From positions 620,001 to 684,000 of the forward strand of contig NC_033556.1 of NCBI RefSeq assembly GCF_001680005.1: a DNA stretch of 64,000 bases, given 5' to 3'. The notes beneath the pieces were generated by a model. It was not told the DNA's origin. It ran no database searches and saw only the letters and a list, made by a program, of their open reading frames with translations. Source of the stretch: Plasmodium coatneyi (lineage: Eukaryota > Apicomplexa > Aconoidasida > Haemosporida > Plasmodiidae). Shown piece after piece: positions 13,693-24,244 of the stretch. A program made the translations under genes and the position numbers. Every line of letters begins with the position of its first letter. The first letter of the stretch is position 1.

Positions 13693-14250
13693 CTAGCATG
13701 CACATGTGTATGTGTGTAGAGGGGGGAGTTTCCCTATGATGCTTGCTGTGACGCTTGTTCTTTTGCGTCCCTTTCGCATTACGTCCTTGGATAGCTCCGT
13801 CGCTTCGGTCATCAGGTCACATATCTCCTCTTGCACCTTGGACTGGAACTGGAGGTACTTCCTCGTGTAGGTCTCTTCCTGGAAGTCGTACTTCAGGACT
13901 GCGGGGAGGGGTAAAATAAGCCGCTTAGCAGGTTGGCAAAGTAACAACTACCTAACAGACGTGCCTGGTATATTTGCACCGTGTAACTTACAGTGCTCGT
14001 GGTACTTGTGGGGGGCCGTCTTGCTGTTGTTGCTTTGGATTATTTTGTTGTACAGGTTGACCGTGGGGTTTCGGAAAATTATTTCTTCGTACGTCTGCGG
14101 GGGTGGTCATGAAACAATCATCGGTTGTGCAGAAATCGACGGGTACAAGGGAACGGGATGGGTGGAATGGCGTGTCCTTCCCGGTGGCACTAACCTCGTT
14201 GACGACGCAGGGGGGGCAGGCCGACTCTTCATCCGTGTTTAGCTAAGACG

Positions 14251-14283
<33 letters not shown>

Positions 14284-15017
14284 AGCAGCAATGAGCGAAC
14301 GGTGCACAGTTTGCTATACATAACATAACCTATTAACAGTCATCCATTAATGTTTCGACCGACCAGACCAATCAATTCGACTGGTCTGCCTGTCCGATGC
14401 ATGCAGGCTACCTTCACAAAGTGGACAATGCTCACGGGCGCCAAGGACACATCGGCGAAGTAGATCTTCACGGTGAGGTAGAATTCACCCCATCCTATTT
14501 CGTTCACCTCGTAGGGGGGCTGCGTGTAAACTGGAACGGAACGGGGAGGAGGGCGGTGTCTCCAGTGGGGCGAAGCGGTTATCCGAACAGAACGGTTCGC
14601 CGAGCAGATCTCCCGACGCGTGTATGGGGGGGACGTATTCAAGGCAACCAACCTCGCTTGGGGTAAATGAAGGAGGGGTCCAACTCAAAAACGACTTTCT
14701 GGATGAAGAGAGAGAGGTCCGAATAGTTGGGGCAGCGCAACAGGCAGGTCCACTTGTGGGTCATATTTCCAAACTTTCGCTTCTCCTGTGTGGGGAGGGG
14801 GGTCACATGGAGGGTTAAGTGGGCAGACCGATACGGCCAAAACGTTACCGTGTAGACGATACGGCTAAAACGTTGCCGTGTAGACGATACGGCTAAAACG
14901 TTTCCGTGTAGACGATACGACTCTGCTAGAAACTCCCTCCTAGGGGCATACCTGCTGGGAGAGTAAGAAAGCATAGGTGCCAACCACCACGGGTTTCACC
15001 AGCTTCACGTTCTGCAT
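13693..15017 (-). CDS. YEATS-domain protein, GAS41/YEATS4 type
   Basis: Chromatin reader of acylated histone lysines, typically a subunit of SWR1/NuA4-type complexes. Six exons link in frame: 15017(or 15028)-14952, 14785-14653, 14530-14412, 14242-14195, 14094-13992 and 13898-13693, giving about 224 residues, close to the family length. YEATS features seen are VKLVKPVVVGTYA at the N-terminus, THKWTCLLRCPN, LSLFIQKVVFELDPSF, PPYEVNEIGWGEFYLTVKIYF (core GWGEF) and VSIVHFVK. The YEEIIFRNPT segment and a C-terminal helix rich in E, K and Q complete the GAS41 plan. The start is uncertain: ATG at 15017 fits, but a CGCAG acceptor at 15029 allows an upstream exon. Confidence 0.88.
14826..14932. repeat. 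28-bp tandem repeat in a YEATS intron
   Basis: Roughly 3.5 copies of a unit beginning GATACGGCTAAAACGTT and ending CCGTGTAGAC. It lies within the first supported intron (14786-14951) of the YEATS gene. Confidence 0.85.
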
Positions 15018-15205
15018 GCGGCTCTCCACTGCGGAGGGGGTAAGTAAAGGCGGTTTAACATGGAATGGGCATCGGTCAAGAGGGGTACCACGTGTACACA
15101 TGGGCAAGTACGCATACAACTACTTATCTACCGATACAAGGATGTAGAGGCACAGGAAATATGCCCTTGCGGCGCACTCACTTTTTGCGGGGGAAGAGCA
15201 TTCCC

Positions 15206-15391
15206 ATGGGTGGGCACCTCATCCAGGGCGAAGCGGCCAAAAAAAAGAAAAATACACAACTGATCCAGCAAATGAATGACTTATCAAACGACCTCCTCAG
15301 GGAAAACGCCTTAAGTGGTTCTTTTCCCTGTGGAGAGAAATGGTCGAGGAAGGCTGGCGCCCAATTGGGTCATAAAGCAACGTGGCACTGA
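15206..15391 (+). CDS. Possible small protein, 61 residues
   Basis: A short plus-strand frame beginning MGGHLIQGEAAKKKKN and continuing through an amphipathic stretch QLIQQMNDLSNDLLRENAL. Its composition looks protein-like rather than random, and the MGG start could in principle be myristoylated. It sits between the start of the YEATS gene (-) and the next plus-strand gene. No family is recognised and no splice evidence supports it, so it may be UTR or a spurious frame. Confidence 0.25.
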   Translation: MGGHLIQGEAAKKKKNTQLIQQMNDLSNDLLRENALSGSFPCGEKWSRKAGAQLGHKATWH

Positions 15392-15617
15392 GCAGAAACC
15401 GTTTTGACTACCTAAAGGGGTTGCGGAAAAAAAAAAAAAAAAAAAAAAAAAAAACAGAAACGAAGGGTAGAACTAAGCGCAGCACTTTCGTAGGAATTGC
15501 TTCATGGTGGAAGCTTATCCACCCGCGCATACCTGCAAATTGGAGAGTATTGGGGACCTAATCGAATTGTTTTTTTTTTTTTTTTTTTTGCTTCGTTTAA
15601 ATGACTGCCCAGACGAA

Positions 15618-16802
15618 ATGCCAAACAGGAGGGAGGAGAGACGCGCGTGGAGGCGCAGGCCAAGCGACAGTGCCATCGCAGTTTGGGCGCTAGTTCTGTT
15701 GCTGCTGGTGCTGTGCACCGTGTGGGGAAGTGCCCTCCAAGTGGAAAAACGCAGATTACAGGGCAAACGCAGCACACCTACTGTTTTTACCAACTGTGAG
15801 ACAAAGGGGCCACACTGCTTTCTTCGCCCCCCGGTGAGGTCACCAAAAAGGGATAAATTCCCCCCCAAAAAAATAGCCTTGAACGCATTCGAAAGAAGTG
15901 TGGACAAAGTCACAGGAAACTTTCTTCACGACAGAGACCTCTTCATAGAGGTGGACAGAAAACAAAAAATGATCGAGGAAATTGAAAAAATGAGTCACTT
16001 CCAGTATGAACAGATCCACAAGTACATCCAACCCTTAAGCGAAAACGACGTATACGAAGAAATTATAAACCACAAAATTCACCTGTACAAGAAGGAGAAC
16101 GAAACAGAGAAACTCAAAAAGTTGGTAAAAATTCAGGACTTCCTGAACCCATATATTGTAAGCCAAAGGAAGAAGAAGGCCAAGGAGAAGGTGGAATACA
16201 TGATTGCTTGCATTCTTAAGGGAGAAAATATCGACCAGATAATTACCGACATGTTTAGGAAGAAGCTCATTGACGTCTACGTGCTTACCTTCATCGATGA
16301 CAAGGTGATGGAGGCGCACACCAAGTTGGTGGGGAGCGGTGTCAGCGGGGTTAACAACGTTGATGCGGGTGATGGGGCTAGCAACCCCGATGAGGGGGCC
16401 GAACCCGGAGGAGCAGACCAAATGAGCATGACGGAGAAAATCCTCAGGATGCTGAAGGACCGCATCGTGGCACAGCAGAAGCTACAGGTGAAGGGCACCT
16501 TCGACTTCACCAGGATAGTTTTCCTCTCGACCACCCTAGACATGAGTGAAGATAGGCAGTCCATAATTAAGTCTTCCATTAGGACCATAGAGCAGTTGGA
16601 AGAATTTGAGCTGTACTTGCTGGACGCACTGGACTATGCAGAGACAAACGAGAAAATGAAGCAGTATGTCCCCCACTTGGAGCTGCTACTAAACACATGT
16701 AAAAAAATGAACCCCGTCTTTAACCAGCTCCTGAACAAGCAGACCGAAAACGTTCGCTTCTTCCCCGATAAGATTGATATGTCGCAGTTTAAGGAACTGT
16801 AG
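15618..16802 (+). CDS. Unrecognised secretory/apicoplast-type protein, 394 residues
   Basis: Single-exon gene starting at MPNRREERRAW. A basic N-terminus precedes a strong hydrophobic signal (VWALVLLLLVLCTVWGSA, residues 21-38), followed by a basic segment (VEKRRLQGKRS...). That is the signal-plus-transit layout of apicoplast proteins, although a secreted protein is equally possible. The remainder is helical and charged (IEEIEKMSHFQYEQIHKYI..., KLKKLVKIQDFLNPYI), with a Gly/Asp/Ala-rich low-complexity insert around residues 238-265. I do not recognise the family. An upstream in-frame ATG at 15504 is disfavoured because it would put a poly-Phe run from a poly(T) tract ahead of the signal peptide. 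Confidence 0.75.
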   Translation: MPNRREERRAWRRRPSDSAIAVWALVLLLLVLCTVWGSALQVEKRRLQGKRSTPTVFTNCETKGPHCFLRPPVRSPKRDKFPPKKIALNAFERSVDKVTGNFLHDRDLFIEVDRKQKMIEEIEKMSHFQYEQIHKYIQPLSENDVYEEIINHKIHLYKKENETEKLKKLVKIQDFLNPYIVSQRKKKAKEKVEYMIACILKGENIDQIITDMFRKKLIDVYVLTFIDDKVMEAHTKLVGSGVSGVNNVDAGDGASNPDEGAEPGGADQMSMTEKILRMLKDRIVAQQKLQVKGTFDFTRIVFLSTTLDMSEDRQSIIKSSIRTIEQLEEFELYLLDALDYAETNEKMKQYVPHLELLLNTCKKMNPVFNQLLNKQTENVRFFPDKIDMSQFKEL

Positions 16803-18545
16803 TGAGAGTCCTCTCTGTATGAGGAGTGGTTATGACTGTCATGTGCATTTTGCATATACTGATAGTTTGCACAATTATGTGTGGTAACGAAGGGAGTTTC
16901 CTCCAAAACGGGGATACGTGCTGTCAACACGTAGTGCCGCTTTACAAGCGCTCAGTTGGACTGACTCACTGGATTAACCCACCTGTGTGGGTGGGTCGTT
17001 TTTCTTTTAAGAAACCGAATGGATAGGTCTCATTCCTCGTTGTGTCCTTCAATTCGACACAGCTTTCTCTCCGTTATCGCTCCACGCGGTTGGATCTCAC
17101 TCCCACACATGCACAAATGGTTATGTTTCTTTTTTTTTGTCCTTTTCGCTTACACTATGTTGGCCGTTTGCCCATCCCGCTGTGCAGGGCAGCTGACCAT
17201 TCACTGTTGCGTTTTTTCTTTTTTTTTTTCGTTTGCTCCTTTTAAACACGAACAATGAGCAGTTTTAAGTAGAAGGTGCCTATGTACGTGGCACCCCCCC
17301 TGTGGGCTGTTTTCCAAGTGCGATGTGGTGTATGAAGCCGAGTCAGACCACAAAAACAGTTGTGCTGCTACGTATGAACTGCCTCAAACGCAGACCGACC
17401 AATTGTCCATACGTTCGCGCGAAGGTCAGCAGAAATTTACCCGAACAGGGTCATACAAAAGCGAAGAAAAAGCGCTGGCAGGAAAAACATTCATATGGTT
17501 CACTATGAACAGGAAACTCTGAACGAAGTTGAGCTAGCCAATTATTTCCTCCCTTTTTCGCTTTTTTTTTTTTTTTTTTTTTTTTTCCATTTTTACCTGA
17601 ACAGGTCAGGTAACAAAAAATGGCAAAATTCTCCTCGCGGGGGAAAAGAGTATACACATGAAAATTTCACGTAAAGGCAAACTTGTGTATCTTATCTGCG
17701 TTGGGTATACCTATATATACACCACTGCGCTGCGAGCTACACAAATTCACCCAGCGCGCAGAAGTGCATGTGCACAGGGGGGAAGGGCGCGGCTGAGCGA
17801 AATGAGCGATGAACGTGCGGCAAACTTGCGGTAAAAACTTCCCCGTATATGTATGCATCACTGCATGGGGTTGGAGCACGCAGATGGGGATGCGCAGCCC
17901 GGCACAAACGCGCGTACACGTGCGTACGTACATGCGGGGGCGCAAAAAAAAAATACGCCGCGCGATTGTGCGTTTGTGCGTTCTGCATTTTACGTTCATT
18001 TTATTTGGAGGAAAGTGGTTCCCTTGATGGAAAAAGCGGAGAGAAAAAAAAAAAAAAATTCAGCCAAATTGGCAAGCATAAGCGATAAATTTTCGCTCAA
18101 ATCGCAAAATCACCCAGGAAGGCACAACGCGAGGAAAAAAAATAAAACGCGAAAATTGACAAAAGGGAGGAAAAAAAAACGCCAGCTGGAGGAAACGCAA
18201 AATTGAGAGAAACAGAATGGCATGAAACATGTGCACAAAATTGGAGTGAAGCCTTTTTGTGCATGTTTCGCTATCCCATCGCGCTGGCATTTGTTCAGTA
18301 AATAGGCGCGCATGCGAAAAGTAGGTTGTCACGTGCGTGCCGGATCAACCCCTTTGGAGTAGTCACTGCGCTTTTCACTCCATCCTGCTTTGCCTTTACT
18401 TGCGCCGCGCCCAACCGCGCACTGTGGAGGAGACAGAGGCCTTTCTCCCTCCCAAACACACCCTTTGTTCTACGTGGTCCAGCTATATGGTTGGGGTCAC
18501 ACCGTATGAAGCCCCCCCACCTGTTGCCTTTTGAGATTTGTAACC
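16803..18545. other. Long intergenic region upstream of V-ATPase a
   Basis: 1.7 kb without a supportable gene. It has poly(T) runs at 17217-17230 and 17562-17586, and one copy of a dispersed motif of about 22 bp at 17592-17613 (see findings). It probably includes the V-ATPase a promoter. Confidence 0.5.
17592..17613 (+). repeat. Dispersed motif of about 22 bp, intergenic copy
   Basis: Core TACCTGAACAGGTCAGGTAA. It is nearly identical to the reverse complement of sequence at 58487-58507 and related to copies at 58868-58885 and 61275-61296. Function unknown. Confidence 0.7.
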
Positions 18546-21500
18546 ATGGGAATATTCAGATCGGAGGTAAGGGCGCCGCCAGGCCGAAGTGGCAGTGTCC
18601 GCGGGAGTACTTCCCAGGGGGAAATGCACACATTACGCGTATGCAAATGTGCCACGTATCCACATATTACGCTTATCCACCCCCTTTTAGACGATGAAGC
18701 ACGGGACGCTGGTCCTGCCCTCGGACCGAGCCAGGGAATACCTAGACTGCCTAGGAAAGAACGTCGACATACAATTCATCGACATGAACGAGAAGACGAT
18801 GAAGAGGCAGTACAAAAAGTACATCCAGAGGATAGACGACATGGAGAGGATTCTTCGCTTTTTGGAAGAAAATATTAAAAAATTGCCCAATGTAAAAATT
18901 AAGAAAAGTAAAATAGACTCCTTTTTGGAACACGATAATGTGTATGAATTGGACCAAGTGGAGGAATCACTAAACCGTCTGCATGTACAGTTTGTTCGTT
19001 TTTGCAACAACAACAAGGACCTTGTTGACGAGAGGAACAACGCAATAGAGGAGAAACACGTAATTTTGACGGCTATGAATCAGCTGAATCCAGGTGGAAC
19101 GAAAAATGGAAATATCAGTAAAAGACTTCCGGAGAGTTCCCTCCCCTACGATGAGGTAAATGACGAAAGTGTCTCTCTACAGACGAATATGATGAAGGAT
19201 GGAATGAGCATGATGATGTTTACGAACATATCTGGGGTCATAAAGACGAAGGACCAGGAAAGTTTCAGTCGAACTATTTTTAGGGCGTTGAGAGGGAACA
19301 CCTACACATACTTTCAAAGTATCGATGAAAGTGCAGATTCTTCCAGGGGTGGGGTGGCCGATGGAATGAATGACGCCGATGAGGGTGCTGCTGGGGGAGG
19401 GGGAGCATCCTCCTGCCTGAACAACGGAAGTGATGACGATGGCATGGATGCAAGTAACGACATGAACAACGATAAGGGGAAGAAGAATGAGCCGAAGAGT
19501 GTCTTCGTTGTATACTGTCAGGGATCTTCCCAAAGCAATATATACCAGAAGATACTAAAAATATGTAAAGCATATGATGTAAAAACGTACGATTGGCCAA
19601 AAACGTATGAACAAGCAAGGCAAAGATTGAAGGAGCTGAAGGAGATCATCACAGATAAGGAGAAGGCATTAAAGGCATACGAGGAATACTTCATAAACGA
19701 AATTTTCGTTCTTATAAATGTCGTTGAGCCTAATAAGAACAGTCTGATAGAGGAGTGGAAGTTGTTTTGTAAAAAGGAGAGATACATATACAATAGTTTG
19801 AACTGTTTCGAAGGAAGTGACATAACCTTACGATGTGACTGTTGGTTCAGTGCAAACGATGAGGAGAAAATTAGACACATGCTAATTACCAAATCGTCCA
19901 ACGATCTGGTGTCAGCGTTGTTGTTGTCGGATAAGGTACTTACCCCGAACATTTCTCCCCCGACTTATATTAAGACTAACAAGTTTACCAAGTCGTACCA
20001 GTCGATGGTAGATACGTATGGTATCCCCCGTTATGGTGAAATAAATCCAGCCATTTCTACGATCATCACGTTTCCTTTTCTCTTTGGTATTATGTATGGG
20101 GATGTAGGACACGGAGTCTGTATCTTCCTCTTTGCTCTCTTCCTAATTATTATTAACAGTCGTGTGAAAAATAAAAGTCAGAACGAGATGGTCAGTATGT
20201 TACTGGATGGAAGGTATATGTTACTTCTGATGGGGTTCTTCGCAATCTACGCGGGGGTTCTCTACAACGACTTTTTCTCTATGCCATTGAATTTGTTTAC
20301 GTCCATGTTTGAGGTGGATAGGCAGGTGGATTCGGTCACGTATTACAAGAGGAGGCAAGTGATGAATGAAGCTACTGGCAAGATGGAAGACGCAGATCCG
20401 TACATTTTTGGTTTTGATGCAAAATGGCTAGGAGCAGAAAATGAACTAACCTACATTAACTCCTTCAAAATGAAGTTTTCCATAATTATAGGTTTCTTAC
20501 ATATGACCTTTGGTGTTCTGATGAAGGGGTTGAATGCGCTGCATTACCGGAGGAAGATGGACTTCTTCTTCGAATTTCTCCCTCAGCTGATGATGATGCT
20601 TTCTATAATTGGCTACCTCGTCTTTTTAATTATCTACAAATGGGTGACACCCATAGGTTACGGAGGGTACAAGAAGCAGGGAATCATAAACACGGTTATA
20701 AATATGTACCTAATGAAGGACCTAACAGCGGATAACCAGTTTTACGCTCACCAGGGGTTAGTGCAGGCTTTCCTCATTGCGATTTTCGTTTTGTGTATCC
20801 CCCTTATGTTCGTTTGTAAGCCCGCCATTAGGACGTACCACATTATGAAGGAGAAAAAGAGCAGGGGAAGTATATCATCCAGGGGGGGCAGCTACTCTCA
20901 CCACGAGGAGAAGGAAATGACACACACATTTAACCACTTGGTAGGCGTGGGTGGTGGTGGGAATGGAGCGAATGTGGTGAACGGCACTTCCTCCTCTCCA
21001 TCTCTGCATAAGAGAAGCCCCAACGTGGCCTTCGGGGGGGGCAGCAACAACCGTGAAGATGACTACCTCTCCCCCAGGAGGCGTAATAAACCCACGGATG
21101 ACGAGATGGAAGCTCACCTCCTTAGCCCCGCATCGCCTGAGGATCAGGACGCCATGGCAGAGTCCTTCGGAGCGGCTTCCGTGGGAGCGGCCCACCACGA
21201 AGAAAACATCTCAGAAATATGGATCGAGCAGCTTATCGAAACGATAGAGTTTATTTTAGGCCTCATTAGTAACACGGCTTCGTACTTGCGACTGTGGGCC
21301 CTGTCCCTAGCACACCAGCAGTTGTCGTTTGTCTTTTTCGAGCAAACTATTCTGAACTCACTCAAGAAGGATAGCTTCATGTCTGTACTTATTAACCTTA
21401 TTGTGTTTTCTCAGCTTTTCTCCATCCTTACCATCGCTGTTATACTCTGCATGGATACACTCGAGTGCTTCCTCCACTCCTTGCGTCTGCAGTGGGTGGA

Positions 21501-21582
21501 ATTTCAGAACAAGTTCTACAAGGGTGACGGCATTCCCTTCCGCCCCTTCAACATTAAGAAGGTCCTCTCGGAGAATGACTAA
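18546..21582 (+). CDS. V-type proton ATPase subunit a (V0 sector)
   Basis: Membrane subunit that forms the proton half-channels of the vacuolar ATPase; in Plasmodium it acidifies the digestive vacuole and acts at the plasma membrane. Exon 1 (18546-18566) encodes only MGIFRSE, and exon 2 (18691-21582) the rest, giving 970 residues. The N-terminal cytosolic half shows EYLDCLGKNVDIQFIDMN, typical of the family, with Gly/Asp-rich and acidic low-complexity inserts. Several membrane helices follow from IITFPFLFGIMYGDVGHG onward. The essential buried arginine is visible in SYLRLWALSLAHQQLS (Arg874). A Ser/Gly/His-rich insert of about 110 residues lies between the last helices. The C-terminus LQWVEFQNKFYKGDGIPFRPF is canonical. 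Confidence 0.97.
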
Positions 21583-24244
21583 GGGGGGCGGCGGTCACAC
21601 CTAGTACGTGCCTCCCTTTAGCGTTGCGGGCGCTCCCACCGCCGAGAGTATTTTCTTTTCATTTCCACCGTCCGCTCGTGCGTATCATCCTGTGTAGGCA
21701 ATCTGTGCGCACATCCCATGCTTTATTTTATTATTTTTTTTTTTTTTTGTTGCCATAGTTACATCCAACTTGTGATCGACTTGCATGTCCTCCCCCTTAC
21801 AGACATGTGAACAAAAAATTGTTTTTTTTTTTTCCAATCACTTTTTTCGGGGAACATTCCGTTAACCACCACCCGTATGGTGCGCATATTAAAAGATCTT
21901 CTTAATTTGGGAGGAGTGTCCAAGGGGAAGTGGACGAGAGCAATTGCTTTTTGGTTAGTTAATTTTTGCCTGTTCTCCCCCACGGTGGTAAAGATCTAAT
22001 TAAATGCACGTTCCGCATTATATAATCATATGGTGGGACAAAAAAAAGAAAAAAAAAAAAAAAAAAAAAGCAACCGTTCCAAATATACCCTTTAAAAAGC
22101 TGAAAATAGACGGAATCGTTTAAAAGTGTCAAACTCCTAGTGTTGCTGTAGCGAAACCCGAAGGGAAGTAACTGAAAAACGTAGAAGAAAAAGTAACACA
22201 CCTGCCTAAGTACACCGAACTTCCAAGAAAAGAATGCAAGAGAAGGGAAGGAAACTGGGAGCGAACAGCACAACATTTTGCATACACACAGAAATAAACT
22301 ATTGGCACATATGCGTAAAAAAAAAGGACGGGGTGGTTCCACCCCCTTTACTCTCCTTCCTTCCATAGAACCATTTCATTCATCCCCCCTTTATTCTAAC
22401 ACCCCTAACAACCTTCCTTCCACCTACCACGACCCTAACAACCTTCCATCCACCCTACCACACTTACAACCATCCTTCCACCCACCTACCACCAACCCAC
22501 CTAACAAGGTTTCTTCCTTTCACCTATCACCCCTAATAACTATTCCTTCCACCTATCACCCCTAATAACTATTCCTTCCACCTACCACCCCTAACAACAA
22601 CCTTCCTTCCACCTACCACCCCTAACAACAACCTTCCTTCCACCTATCACCCCTAATAACCCACCTACCACCTAACAACTTTCCTTCCGCCAACCACCAC
22701 CCTAACATAACCTTCCTTCCGCCAACCACCATCCTAACAACCTTCCTTCCCACACCCCTACCAACCTTTCATTCTGACACCCCTAACAACTTTCCTTCTA
22801 ACACTAAATGCGAAATCCAACATCCAGCCCTTTCCTTCCTCCTTAGACCCCTTTCTTTCTTTCCTTAGACCATCCTTTCCTTCCTCATTCCTTCTTTCCT
22901 TCTTTCCTTACTTCCTTCCTTTGCTTCTTTGCTTCTTTCCTTCTTTCCTTAGATGCACCTTTCCTCATTAGACCCTCCTTCCTTTCCTTTTTTTTTTGTT
23001 CTTTCTTTCTTTTTTTCTTTTTTTTTTCTTTTCCTACAAAAAAAAAAAAGAACTCAGCAATTTCCTCAAAAAAAAAAAAGAAAATAAGCAAATTTTTTCT
23101 TTTCCCTTCCCTTGCTCTCTCCTCATACATTTGTATTCTTCGTAAAGGAAAAAACGGGAAAGAGGAAGAGAGGAATTATGCACCTTCTCCCTTTTTTTAT
23201 CAACTCTTTTTTTTTCCAATTCCTCCTTATCACAAAAGAAAAAAAGAATAAGAAAAAAAGAAGGAAAAAAAAAAATGTTCAAAGAGTGAGGGAGGAAATT
23301 TAGAGAAAGGAAAAGGTTAAAAAAACCTAAAAGAAGTTTTTGAAGAACAAAAAAAGTCTATAAGAAAAGGAAAAAAGAGGAAAGAACTTGGGAAGGTATA
23401 TAATTCCTTCCGTCCTTCTCTTTTTCTTTTTTTTAATGTGAAGAATATATAGTGTATGTAAGGAAAGGAAGAGAAGGAATAAGGCTACTCCCTTTTTTTT
23501 AAGGAAGAAGGAAGAAATACAATGTATAGGAAGGGAATGGGAAGGAATCTTCCCTTTCTTCTCTCCTTTTTTTTTTCTAGAGGAAGAATGTATTATATAC
23601 AGGAAGGAGGGGAAGATTGCTTCTCCGTTTGAGAAAGAAGGAGAGGAGTTAAAAAAAAAAAAAATAGAAATAGGTTATAAAAAAAAGGAAAAAAGTGAAG
23701 GTTTAAAGAAATAAAATGGAAGGAAGTCAAAGAAAAAAGGGAAGAAAAAAAATTAAAGGAAAAGAAGAAAGAGAAAAATAAAAGATGAAGTAGAAGGTAT
23801 AGGAAGAGGAGAGGAAATGTTTTTCACCTTTTTTTTCGAGGAAAAAAAAAAAAATTTAATAAAAGAAAAAAGAAAAGACGGAGGTAGGTAATTCCTTTCT
23901 TTTCGCTTTTTTCGTGGAATGTAGAAAGGTACATATGTGAAATGCATTTTATATAGAAAGGAAGGGAAGGTTATTACCCTCTTCCTTGTTTTAAAGAAAT
24001 AAAAGCAAGTTAAGGAAAAAAAAAAAAAAAAAAAAAAAAAGGGGAGTAACCTCCCCTCCTGCCCAATACAGCGCATTGTTCTAAAAAAGAAAAGGGGAAA
24101 TTTTGTAGGCTTGGAAGAAGTTAATCAAAACAATGATAATGTGGGTGGAAGGAAAATGTGCTGCACGCAGCATTTGAGGCAGTACTATTTCATAATTCGA
24201 TGAATAACGTAATTATTGAATAATGTGGTAAAAAAAAAAAAAAA
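21583..24244. other. Left boundary of the variable island
   Basis: No gene seen. Composition changes from mixed sequence to C/T-rich repeats at about 22,350 and then to A/G-rich low-complexity sequence (about 23,040-24,100) just upstream of the SICAvar start. This is where core synteny ends and the antigen-gene island begins. Confidence 0.6.
22370..22960. repeat. C/T-rich degenerate repeat array
   Basis: Many imperfect copies of CCTTCCTTCCACCTACCACC and CCTAACAA units, grading into CTTTCCTT repeats. Related short blocks recur at 32985-33030 and 38715-38765. A G-rich array at 37400-38170 looks like the same repeat type in the opposite orientation. P. knowlesi SICAvar genes are known to be embedded in such low-complexity repeats. 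Confidence 0.75.

Noticed and set aside
15200..15230. Upstream first exon for the YEATS gene (ATG plus GTGAGT donor on the minus strand)
   Set aside because: The donor phase does not match the next exon, so it would break the YEATS frame.
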